Of a stretch of DNA of 7,316 nucleotides, positions 1 to 5,278 are shown piece after piece. The first letter of the stretch is position 1. The number at the start of each line of letters is the position of its first letter. Source of the stretch: Defluviicoccus sp. (GTDB taxonomy: Bacteria > Pseudomonadota > Alphaproteobacteria > MPNO01); assembly GCA_028820945.1 (NCBI GenBank), contig JAPPHW010000306.1:1-7316 (forward strand). The letters are read 5' to 3'. The notes beneath the pieces were generated by a model. It ran no database searches. It worked only from the letters and a program-made list of their open reading frames with translations, and had not been told where the DNA came from. The position numbers were made by a program, and so were the translations under genes.

Positions 1-524
1 CGGAACTCGGGCCCGACCTCGTAGGACGCCTGCCCGATGCAGGGGCCGACGGCGGCGACGATGCGCGCGCGCTCCGCGCCGAGCGCCTCCATCGCGGAGA
101 CCGCGGCGCCGAGCACGCCGTCGAACGCGCCGCGCCACCCGGCATGGGCGGCGGCGACGATCCGGGCCTCCGGATCGGCGAACAGAACCGGCGCGCAATC
201 GGCCGTCAGGATGCCGAGCGCTATACCGGGAGCGGCGGTTGCCAGCGCGTCCCCCTGCCGGCGCGGGGCGCCCCGCGCATCGAGCACGATTGCGTTCGTG
301 CCGTGCACCTGACGGGCCGTGTAGAGCGCTTCCGCAGGCAGCCCGAGCGCCACCATTGCGCGCGCGCGGTTCTCGGTCACTGCGTCTGGATCGTCGGCCG
401 AGCCGGGTCCGCAGTTGAGAGCTGCATAATCTCCCTCCGAAACCCCGCCGGCGCGACCGAAGAAACCGTGGCGGATGCCGCCGACGGCATTCAGGGTTCC
501 GCTTGTGGCGAACGGCGCCGTCAC
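1..524 (-). CDS. pgeF: Peptidoglycan editing factor PgeF / YfiH-family (laccase-domain) protein, C-terminus cut by window edge
   Basis: This is the cytoplasmic multicopper-oxidase-like YfiH/PgeF family (COG1496). The family is linked to removal of wrongly made UDP-MurNAc precursors, and members have also been reported as purine nucleoside phosphorylases or laccases. The 174 visible residues show the family landmarks in order: GIRHGFFGRAGGVS (16-29), NCGPGS (37-42), RQVHG (71-75), LTADCAP (106-112), AAHAGWRG (125-132) and GPCIGQASYEVGPEF (160-174). The metal or active-site residues are expected to be H74, C110 and H127, and all three are present. The start is a GTG whose last two bases form the first two of the upstream methyltransferase's TGA (GTGA overlap). 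It has no Shine-Dalgarno of its own, so translation is probably coupled. Family members are about 240-260 residues, so roughly 70-80 C-terminal residues lie beyond position 1; this is an edge effect, not a broken gene. Family assignment is firm; the exact substrate is not shown by the sequence. Confidence 0.93.
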   Translation of the reverse strand, partial: MTAPFATSGTLNAVGGIRHGFFGRAGGVSEGDYAALNCGPGSADDPDAVTENRARAMVALGLPAEALYTARQVHGTNAIVLDARGAPRRQGDALATAAPGIALGILTADCAPVLFADPEARIVAAAHAGWRGAFDGVLGAAVSAMEALGAERARIVAAVGPCIGQASYEVGPEF

Positions 525-1600
525 CGTCGGGAGCCTTCGAAACCTGCCGGCGCGGGCATGCCGGCATCCGTCAGCGCGAGCGCCTTGAACAGCTCCCCCA
601 TCGCTTCTCCACCCGTCAGCCGGCGGTGGGCCGCACGGATCGACGCACGCTGTTCGGGGGCCGCCGCTTCTATCAGCCGGTCCGTCCGAACGGCGATGCC
701 GAGACGGTCGAGAAACCGCCCCTGTGTCTCCGGACCGCAGGCGATCGCGCCCGCTGCGCGCGCGGCTGCCGCGCAGGCCGCGAAATCGACATGCGCGCTC
801 AGATCGGCTTCCCCCGGCGCGCCCAGCGGATCGGCGTAACGGTGTCGGGCCACGGCCTGCAGCGTCTCGCCGGGGCCGGGGGAGGCGTAGCCGTAATCGA
901 CGATCAGCGCCGCTCCCCGCTCCGCCGCAAGACGCCTCGCGATCTCGTGCACCGCGGTAAGAGTCTCCGGACTCCTCTCCCTGATCTCCCCCTCCTCCGC
1001 GCTTATTCCGACGGCCCATGGCGGGTCCGGAACGCACGGGCCGTCGACGAACCGAAAACCCGCTCCGTCGAGGTCGACTGCGCGGCGATGCCAGAGACCG
1101 CCGCGCGCGACATATTGCTCGACCGGCAGCGCGTCGAAGAACTCGTTCGCGATCAGGAGAAGCGGGCCCTCCGGTACGGTCGAGAACATTCGGTGCCAGG
1201 ATGCCGGGGTTTCTCCTAACGCGGTCCCTTGCAGGGGGACGAACGCCGGGCTGGTCTCGACGAGGTGGATGTCAAGCGCTTCGCGGAATTGGGAAACGCC
1301 TTTCGTGGCGCGCAGCAGATCGGCCATCAGCGTGCCCCGTCCGGGACCGAGTTCGACAAGGACCGCACGCCCGGGCGATCCCATCTTGTGCCAGGTATCG
1401 ACACACCAGGCACCGATCAGCTCGCCGAAGACCTGGCCGATCTCGGGCGCGGTGATGAAATCCCCCTCCCGGCCCAAGGGGTCGCGTCGGGCGTAGTAGC
1501 CGAATTGCGGATCGCCGTTCGCCGCCGCCATGAACTCGGCCACGGGAATCGGCCCGCAACGCGCGATCCGCTCCCGGAGCTTCTTGCCAAGCGGGGTCAT
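521..1600 (-). CDS. Class I SAM-dependent methyltransferase, MidA/NDUFAF7 family (COG1565)
   Basis: A 359-residue protein of the MidA family. The human relative NDUFAF7 dimethylates an arginine of the complex I subunit NDUFS2; a matching role on bacterial NuoD is inference. Visible landmarks are GYYARRDPLGREGDFITAPE (34-53), typical of the family N-terminus; QVFGELIGAW (56-65); the SAM-binding glycine loop VELGPGRGTLMADLLRA (82-98); the acidic strand end HLVETSP (112-118); ANEFFDALPVEQY (151-163); IVDYGY (233-238); and DLSAHVDF (266-273). The ATG at 1598-1600 shares ATGA with the lgt stop and lacks a clear Shine-Dalgarno, suggesting termination-reinitiation. The frame stays open far upstream, to about 3400, but that part is arginine-rich out-of-frame sequence through lgt and the epimerase gene, so the ATG at 1600 is preferred. 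The length is normal for the family, and the motif context leaves little doubt about family membership. Confidence 0.93.
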   Translation of the reverse strand: MTPLGKKLRERIARCGPIPVAEFMAAANGDPQFGYYARRDPLGREGDFITAPEIGQVFGELIGAWCVDTWHKMGSPGRAVLVELGPGRGTLMADLLRATKGVSQFREALDIHLVETSPAFVPLQGTALGETPASWHRMFSTVPEGPLLLIANEFFDALPVEQYVARGGLWHRRAVDLDGAGFRFVDGPCVPDPPWAVGISAEEGEIRERSPETLTAVHEIARRLAAERGAALIVDYGYASPGPGETLQAVARHRYADPLGAPGEADLSAHVDFAACAAAARAAGAIACGPETQGRFLDRLGIAVRTDRLIEAAAPEQRASIRAAHRRLTGGEAMGELFKALALTDAGMPAPAGFEGSRR

Positions 1601-2385
1601 CGCGGGCGCGCCCGAAGGATCAGCCAGACGCCCGCGAGCAGGACGGGTACCGACAGAAGCTGGCCCATCGTCGCACCGCCGGCAAGGAAGCCGAGATGGG
1701 CGTCGGGCTGGCGGAACAGCTCGGCGAAGCCGCGGGCGAGCGCGTAGCCCGCGAGGAAGACGCCGCCGACCACGCCGGTCCTTTCCAACCCGCGCATGGC
1801 GAAGACGACGACCGCGCAGACCGCGAACAGGACCAGCCCTTCGAGCGCCGCTTCGTAGAGCTGGCTCGGATGGCGCGGCGCGGGTCCGGCGCCGGGGAAG
1901 ACCATGCCCCAAGGAACCGTCGTCGGCCTGCCGTAGAGCTCGCCGTTTACGAAATTGGCGAGCCGGCCGAAGAACAATCCGATCGGGGCCGCCGCACCGA
2001 CCAGATCGCCGAGTGCCAGCCACGGAATGCCGCGCCGCCACGCGAACAGCACCGCTACGAGCACGACCCCGCACAGCCCGCCGTGGAACGACATGCCGCC
2101 CTGCCACAGCGCGAAGGCAGAGAGCGGATCCTGCAGGTAGTCGCCGGGCCTGTAGAAAACCACGTAACCCAGCCGTCCGCCGAGCACGATGCCGAGCGTC
2201 GCCCACAGCACGAAATCGTCGATGTCGCGCGCCGCGATTCCGTTGGGCGACCGTCGGGCGAGGACGATCATGTAGCGCCAACCGACGAGGATCCCGGCAA
2301 CGTAGGCCAACGCGTACCAGCGGATGGCGAGCGGTCCGATCTCGACGGCGACCGGGTCGATTGCGGGAAAGGCGATGGCGTACAT
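1597..2385 (-). CDS. lgt: Prolipoprotein diacylglyceryl transferase
   Basis: Lgt is an inner-membrane enzyme that moves diacylglycerol from phosphatidylglycerol to the lipobox cysteine of prolipoproteins, the first step of lipoprotein maturation. The protein has 262 residues and is strongly hydrophobic, with several segments that look membrane-spanning (for example about 20-42, 60-78, 103-116, 123-140, 180-197, 207-221 and 240-258). The N-terminal GPLAIRWYAL (17-26) carries the conserved Tyr (Y24). GGMSFHGGL (96-104) holds the catalytic-type His (H101). The Lgt signature runs GRLANFVNGELYGRPT (140-155), followed by HPSQLYEA (172-179) and LFRQPDAHLGFL (223-234). The start ATG lies 12 bp after the upstream epimerase stop, with only a G-rich stretch as a weak ribosome site. 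The stop overlaps the methyltransferase start by four bases. The length is slightly below E. coli Lgt (about 290), as is usual in alphaproteobacteria. No key residue is missing. Confidence 0.97.
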   Translation of the reverse strand: MYAIAFPAIDPVAVEIGPLAIRWYALAYVAGILVGWRYMIVLARRSPNGIAARDIDDFVLWATLGIVLGGRLGYVVFYRPGDYLQDPLSAFALWQGGMSFHGGLCGVVLVAVLFAWRRGIPWLALGDLVGAAAPIGLFFGRLANFVNGELYGRPTTVPWGMVFPGAGPAPRHPSQLYEAALEGLVLFAVCAVVVFAMRGLERTGVVGGVFLAGYALARGFAELFRQPDAHLGFLAGGATMGQLLSVPVLLAGVWLILRARPR

Positions 2386-2397
2386 CGTTGCCCCGGC

Positions 2398-3339
2398 CTA
2401 CAGATAGGGATCGCCGCGCGCGAGAAAATCCCGGACATAGCGTCCGATTCCCTCCTCGACCGTGAGGAAGGGCGGATCGAACCCGGCCGCGCGCAGCCTG
2501 TCGATCCTGGCCTCGGTCGAATGGCCGAACCGCGCGTCGCGGCCCACCGGCCCTGTCCCCTCCGGGATCGCGATCCTTCTTCCGGCCGCGTCGCTTACCG
2601 AGGCGGCGATTTCGGCGATCGGGCGGCCGGTGCCGGTCCCGACATTGAACAGGCCGCTCACATCGGGGCTGTCGAGGAGCCAGATCATCGCCGCGATACA
2701 ATCGCCGATCCACACCAGATCGCGCCGGACCCCTGGATCGAGACCCGCCACAGCCGCGTCGCGCCACAGCAGTAGCGGCAGCGAGGGATCTTCCTTGTGG
2801 TACTCGTTCGGGCCGTAGACATCGAACAGCTTGAGCCCGGCCCATTGTGGCGGGCGCCGCGACCCGGCGGCGACGGTCCGTGCCACCGCGCGGTCGAACA
2901 TATGCCTGGTCCAGCCCCGCGGAGTAAGCGGCACCAGCCGGGCGAGCGCGGCCTCGTCGATGTCGTCGTCGAAACCCGCGCTCCCGTCGCCATACGTCTC
3001 GGCGGTCGAGGCATAGAAGAATGGCACGTCGTTCCCCGCGCACCACGCCCAGAGGTCGGCCGCCGCGTGGTACTCGGCTTCCAGCATGCGGTCTACATCG
3101 GTGCCGCTTTCGCCGAAACCGAAATGGAACACCGCCTCGACCGCCGCGCCGGTCTCGTCGAGGAACCCGGTCAGGCCCTCGGGAGCGAACACGGTGCCGA
3201 CCGCGCGCTTCGCAAGGTTGCGCCACCGGTCGCCCTTGCCCAGCCGATCGCAGACCGCGATTCCGCGATGCCCCCGCTCCTCCAGCGCCGCGATCAGGTT
3301 GGAACCGACGAAACCGGCCCCGCCGGTCACCAGAATCAT
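2398..3339 (-). CDS. HldD-like ADP-glyceromanno-heptose 6-epimerase homologue (extended SDR) with altered catalytic motif
   Basis: A 313-residue extended short-chain dehydrogenase/reductase that resembles HldD, which epimerises C6 of ADP-heptose for LPS core. Family-like features are the Rossmann start MILVTGGAGFVGSNL (1-15), VEAVFHFG (67-74), PFFYASTAETYGDGSAGFDDD (106-126), PPQWAGLKLFDVYGPNEYHK (163-182), RRDLVWIGDC (205-214), VSGLFNVGTG (227-236), LRAAGFDPPFLTVEEGIGRY (282-301) and a C-terminal PYL. The active site is unusual. Where E. coli HldD has YGYSK (Tyr140, Lys144), this protein reads RGWTR (141-145), so both catalytic residues are Arg. Ser116 is replaced by Thr112, while Lys178 corresponds to K182 and is kept. 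The substrate loop FGFGESGTDVD (73-83) differs from the usual SSTTE-type loop, and the stretch between K182 and RRDLVW is about seven residues shorter than in E. coli. It heads the minus-strand operon, 12 bp before lgt. Kinship is clear; activity as HldD is doubtful, so I give no symbol. Confidence 0.85.
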   Translation of the reverse strand: MILVTGGAGFVGSNLIAALEERGHRGIAVCDRLGKGDRWRNLAKRAVGTVFAPEGLTGFLDETGAAVEAVFHFGFGESGTDVDRMLEAEYHAAADLWAWCAGNDVPFFYASTAETYGDGSAGFDDDIDEAALARLVPLTPRGWTRHMFDRAVARTVAAGSRRPPQWAGLKLFDVYGPNEYHKEDPSLPLLLWRDAAVAGLDPGVRRDLVWIGDCIAAMIWLLDSPDVSGLFNVGTGTGRPIAEIAASVSDAAGRRIAIPEGTGPVGRDARFGHSTEARIDRLRAAGFDPPFLTVEEGIGRYVRDFLARGDPYL

Positions 3340-3353
3340 TCCGCATCCCGCAT
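3336..3353 (-). other. Possible five-codon leader ORF (MRDAE) overlapping the hldD-like start
   Basis: Just upstream of the hldD-like gene, three ATGs follow each other at 7-bp steps in three different frames, within the near-repeat ATGCGGG-ATGCGGA-ATG. The first (3353) opens a frame encoding MRDAE that ends in TGA at 3338-3336. This overlaps the gene's own ATG (3339) in an ATGA arrangement. It could act as a coupling mini-ORF or be chance; the third ATG is the gene start because it alone gives MILVTGGAGF. Confidence 0.25.
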
Positions 3354-3486
3354 GTGCGCCAAGTCCCCATAGGAATAGAAAGCGCTCGGGCCGGCTGCAA
3401 GCGGAGCGCATTTGGGAGACGGCCGACCGGCCGCCCCTCGGGGCCGAAACCTTGCCGCTACCACGCGAATCCGGCACAGTCCCGCC
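3340..3486. promoter_or_regulatory. Divergent intergenic region between hldD-like operon and ubiK-family gene
   Basis: These 147 bp must hold the promoters for both directions, since the two flanking genes point away from each other. The middle (about 3418-3448) is a GC-rich stretch with short self-complementary pieces such as CGGCC-GACC-GGCCG. No -35/-10 pair is convincing for the plus-strand gene. A weak candidate for the minus strand is listed separately. A GAATC at about 3465-3470 fits the GANTC methylation motif of alphaproteobacterial CcrM, but a single site means little. Confidence 0.5.
3372..3400 (-). promoter_or_regulatory. Weak candidate promoter for the hldD-like/lgt operon
   Basis: Read on the minus strand, TTGCAG (3400-3395) and TATTCC (3377-3372) are separated by exactly 17 bp. 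A start site about 7 bp downstream would give a leader of roughly 26 nt before the ATG at 3339. Each hexamer matches only about half of the sigma-70 consensus, so this is a position-based guess. Confidence 0.25.
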
Positions 3487-3789
3487 ATGCAATCGAACAA
3501 CCGCATCTTCGAGGACGCCGCACGCCTCGCCGAGGGGGCGATGGGGAGCGCCATAGCCTTCAAGCGCGAGATCGAGGCGCTGGCGCGTGCGCAGCTCGAA
3601 CGCATCCTCGCCGGCATGGACCTCGTGAAGCGCGACGAGTTCGAAGCCGCGCGCGAGATGGCGGCCAATGCCCGGGCGGAGCAGGAAAAGCTCGCGGAAC
3701 GCATCGCGGCGCTGGAGGCGGCCCGGACCGAAGAGACGAAGCCCACCGGAACGGGGAAACCCCAGAGCGCGGGCAGCGAAACGAGCTAG
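3487..3789 (+). CDS. ubiK: UbiK-family ubiquinone biosynthesis accessory factor (BMFP domain)
   Basis: A small, highly charged 100-residue protein of the UbiK/YqiC family (COG2960, membrane fusogenic BMFP domain). In E. coli UbiK is a cytoplasmic or membrane-peripheral factor that assists the ubiquinone biosynthesis complex under aerobic conditions, working with UbiJ. The N-terminus MQSNNRIFEDAARLAEGAMG (1-20) is characteristic of the alphaproteobacterial branch. A middle amphipathic helix follows (about 24-44). VKRDEFEAAREMAANARAEQ (47-66) and EKLAERIAALEA (67-78) then form the family's C-terminal coiled coil. A polar, low-complexity tail (about 80-100) ends the protein. The ATG at 3487 is chosen over an in-frame ATG at 3412 because the family N-terminus begins there; no clear Shine-Dalgarno precedes it. 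It stands divergent from the hldD-like operon. Family membership is confident; the function is carried over from E. coli. Confidence 0.85.
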   Translation: MQSNNRIFEDAARLAEGAMGSAIAFKREIEALARAQLERILAGMDLVKRDEFEAAREMAANARAEQEKLAERIAALEAARTEETKPTGTGKPQSAGSETS

Positions 3790-3854
3790 CGCTACGCTTC
3801 CTCGACGACGCCGGGCAGGGTTTGTTCTTGCGCGGGCCATGCGGGTCTGTCATC

Positions 3855-3867
3855 CTACATATTGTAG
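3855..3867. repeat. Short inverted repeat CTACA-TAT-TGTAG
   Basis: Perfect 5-bp arms (3855-3859 and 3863-3867) flank a 3-bp centre. It is the upstream of two dyads in the AT-rich patch before the YbjN gene. The size and symmetry would suit a half-turn operator, but the arms are short enough to occur by chance. Confidence 0.4.
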
Positions 3868-3884
3868 ACGAATTCTATCCGACC

Positions 3885-3904
3885 CCCAGATATATGTATC
3901 TGGG
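3885..3904. repeat. Perfect 8-bp inverted repeat CCCAGATA-TATG-TATCTGGG
   Basis: Arms 3885-3892 and 3897-3904 are exact reverse complements around a 4-bp centre. The element lies 21 bp upstream of the Shine-Dalgarno of the YbjN gene. It could be a dimeric repressor site or, if transcribed, a stable leader hairpin. It has no following T-run and is not placed like an intrinsic terminator. Confidence 0.6.
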
Positions 3905-3925
3905 CCGCATCGGCAGGTTGTGTCG

Positions 3926-3931
3926 AGGAGG
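3926..3931 (+). promoter_or_regulatory. Strong Shine-Dalgarno AGGAGG for the YbjN-domain gene
   Basis: A full AGGAGG lies five bases before the ATG at 3937. It is the best ribosome-binding site in the window and settles this start. The other genes here have weak or coupled initiation, so this gene appears to be translated efficiently on its own. Confidence 0.8.
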
Positions 3932-3936
3932 CGGAG

Positions 3937-4434
3937 ATGGAAATCGAGCCGTCGGACGACCTGGAAGCCAACCCGCTCGACCTGATGGAAGAGGTCGCGA
4001 GCGGCTATGACTGCCGCGTCGACCGGTCGGGGCCGCGCGACCTCGCGCTCGGCATCGAGGGCCACTGGTGCAGCTATCGAGTGTTCCTCACCTGGCATCC
4101 TGACGTGCGGGCACTTCTCCATGCCTGCGCGTTCGAGCTTCGGGTGCCGGAAAACCGCCGAGCCGATGTCGCCGAACTGCTGGCCATCGTCAACGAACGG
4201 CTGATCATCGGACATTTCGATCTTTGGCTGGACGACGGGTTGGTGGTCTTCCGCCACGCGCTCATGCTGCGCGGCATTTCTTCGGCCAGCGTTGAACAGC
4301 TCGAAGACCTGATGGACATTTCCCACAACGAATGCGAGCGCTTCTACCCGGCCTTCCATCTCGTGATATGGGGCGGGAAAGACCCCGCGGGAGCGGTCGA
4401 GGCTGCTATGCTGGAGACCTGCGGGGAAGCCTGA
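3937..4434 (+). CDS. YbjN domain-containing protein
   Basis: A 165-residue cytoplasmic protein with no signal peptide or membrane segment. It matches the YbjN family (DUF1790-like, type III secretion chaperone-like fold) as I remember it from alphaproteobacteria. Landmarks are an acidic N-terminus with NPLDLMEEVASGY (12-24), EGHWCSYRVFLTWHPD (41-56), FELRVPENRRADVAELLAIVNE (67-88), IGHFDLWLDDGLVVFRHALML (91-111), the highly conserved ECERFYPAFHLVIWGGKDP (132-150) and a C-terminal AAMLETCGEA (156-165). E. coli YbjN affects motility, stress and surface phenotypes when overexpressed; the molecular role of this family is not known. The start is fixed by AGGAGG. The stop lies 15 bp before the proC GTG, so the two are probably cotranscribed. 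The promoter is likely in the palindrome-bearing spacer upstream. Family membership is confident; function is open. Confidence 0.88.
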   Translation: MEIEPSDDLEANPLDLMEEVASGYDCRVDRSGPRDLALGIEGHWCSYRVFLTWHPDVRALLHACAFELRVPENRRADVAELLAIVNERLIIGHFDLWLDDGLVVFRHALMLRGISSASVEQLEDLMDISHNECERFYPAFHLVIWGGKDPAGAVEAAMLETCGEA

Positions 4435-4436
4435 TC

Positions 4437-4443
4437 GGGGAGA
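4437..4443 (+). promoter_or_regulatory. Shine-Dalgarno GGGGAGA deciding the proC GTG start
   Basis: This purine-rich GGGGAGA sits six bases before the GTG at 4450. It supports a GTG start that yields the expected Rossmann N-terminus directly, rather than the internal ATG codons downstream. Confidence 0.6.
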
Positions 4444-4449
4444 CGGGCG

Positions 4450-5259
4450 GTGGGCGATCGTCTGCTTCTGGTGGGATGCGGCAAGATGGGCGGCGCCATG
4501 CTGTCCGGCTGGATCGAGCACGGCGCGGACCCGGGCGACATCGCGGTGATCGAGCCGCACGCCGAATCCGCCGCGGCAGCGCGCGAGGCCTACGGCGTCA
4601 CGGTGATGGAAGACCCCTCGGACCTCCCGAACGCCCCGCCCGCGGTCGTCGTTTTCGCCGTCAAACCGCAGACCCTGCCCGACATGACATCGGCCTACGC
4701 GTCGGTCGCGGCCAGCGGCGCGGTGGTGCTGTCGATCGCGGCGGGACGCCCGATCGGTTTCTTCGAGGGGGCGCTCGGGACGGGCGCGGCGGTCGTCCGA
4801 TCGATGCCCAACACCCCGGCCGCGGTCGGACGCGGCATTACCGCGGCTTGCGCCAACCCCAACGTCAGCGAAACCCAGCGGGCGCTGTGCCAACGCCTGC
4901 TGACCGCCATCGGCGAGGTGGTGTGGGTGGAGGACGAATCGCTGATCGACGCTGTCACCGCGGTCTCCGGAAGCGGCCCGGCTTATGTCTTTCTGCTGAT
5001 CGAGTGCATGACCGAAGCCGGGATCGCGGAAGGCCTGCCTCCCGACATCGCCGCCAGGCTAGCGCGGGCGACCGTGGCAGGTTCGGGCGAGCTTGCGCGC
5101 CTGTCGGACGAAGACGCGGCGCAGCTCCGCATCAATGTCACCAGCCCGGGCGGCACGACGGAAGCGGCGCTCGGCGTCTTGATGGCGGACGATGGAATGG
5201 CGGCCATGATGAAGCGGGCCATCGCGGCGGCCGCGCGGCGCTCGCGCGAGCTCGCCTGA
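4450..5259 (+). CDS. proC: Pyrroline-5-carboxylate reductase
   Basis: ProC reduces 1-pyrroline-5-carboxylate to L-proline with NAD(P)H, the last step of proline synthesis, in the cytoplasm. The 269 residues equal the E. coli enzyme in length. The N-terminal dinucleotide-binding domain shows LLLVGCGKMGGAMLSGW (5-21), VVVFAVKPQ (66-74), LSIAAG (94-99) and VVRSMPNTPAAVGRGITA (115-132). The C-terminal dimerisation and substrate domain shows AVSGSGPAYVFLLIECMTEA (171-190) and the P5CR signature INVTSPGGTTEAALGVL (228-244). All expected motifs are intact. It starts with GTG, preceded by GGGGAGA, 15 bp after the YbjN stop, and ends 19 bp from the convergent thiD stop. Adjacency to a YbjN-domain gene suggests shared transcription but gives no functional link. 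Confidence 0.97.
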   Translation: MGDRLLLVGCGKMGGAMLSGWIEHGADPGDIAVIEPHAESAAAAREAYGVTVMEDPSDLPNAPPAVVVFAVKPQTLPDMTSAYASVAASGAVVLSIAAGRPIGFFEGALGTGAAVVRSMPNTPAAVGRGITAACANPNVSETQRALCQRLLTAIGEVVWVEDESLIDAVTAVSGSGPAYVFLLIECMTEAGIAEGLPPDIAARLARATVAGSGELARLSDEDAAQLRINVTSPGGTTEAALGVLMADDGMAAMMKRAIAAAARRSRELA

Positions 5260-5278
5260 CGCACGTACCGCTATTTCC
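5260..5278. other. Convergent 19-bp junction between proC and thiD
   Basis: The two stop codons are only 19 bp apart. No hairpin followed by a T-run is visible for either strand. The perfect 12-bp palindrome GCTCGCGCGAGC (5240-5251) lies in the last proC codons and could slow polymerase, but it lacks a U-tract. Transcripts from both sides may overlap, or termination may be Rho-dependent. Confidence 0.4.

Larger units (their letters stand above)
3790..3936 (+). promoter_or_regulatory. Spacer and leader upstream of the YbjN-domain gene, with AT-rich patch
   Basis: These 147 bp separate the ubiK-family gene from the YbjN gene. Positions about 3852-3900 are clearly richer in A/T than anything around them and contain two inverted repeats (listed separately), so a promoter or operator is likely here. 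I find no hexamer pair with good consensus and spacing. No hairpin plus T-run terminator is visible after the ubiK-family stop, although an 8-bp palindrome TAGCGCTA covers that stop codon (3787-3794). Confidence 0.5.

Noticed and set aside
1..174. pgeF as a truncated pseudogene
   Set aside because: The missing C-terminus is simply cut by the window edge; the visible part has no stop or frameshift and all key residues.
1696..2775. 359-codon plus-strand frame antisense to lgt and the hldD-like gene
   Set aside because: Composition is typical of antisense GC-rich coding DNA, with no family motif and no ribosome site.
521..3400. A 959-codon open frame on the minus strand, suggesting a giant protein ending in the MidA methyltransferase
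   Set aside because: Only the last 359 codons match a family. The upstream part is arginine-rich out-of-frame reading through lgt and the hldD-like gene, which have clear motifs in their own frames; long open frames like this are expected at high GC.
2398..3840. N-terminal extension of the HldD-like protein by 167 residues, running antisense through the ubiK-family gene
   Set aside because: The Rossmann start MILVTGGAGF marks the real N-terminus; the extension is basic low-complexity sequence overlapping a recognised gene and the divergent promoter region.
3850..4893. Long minus-strand frame antisense to the YbjN gene and proC
   Set aside because: It has no recognisable motif and shows biased His/Arg/Asp composition. 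The opposite strand carries two well-recognised families with good ribosome sites.
5240..5251. Palindrome GCTCGCGCGAGC as an intrinsic terminator for proC
   Set aside because: It lies inside the last codons of proC and no T-run follows; GC-rich palindromes of this size are common in such DNA.
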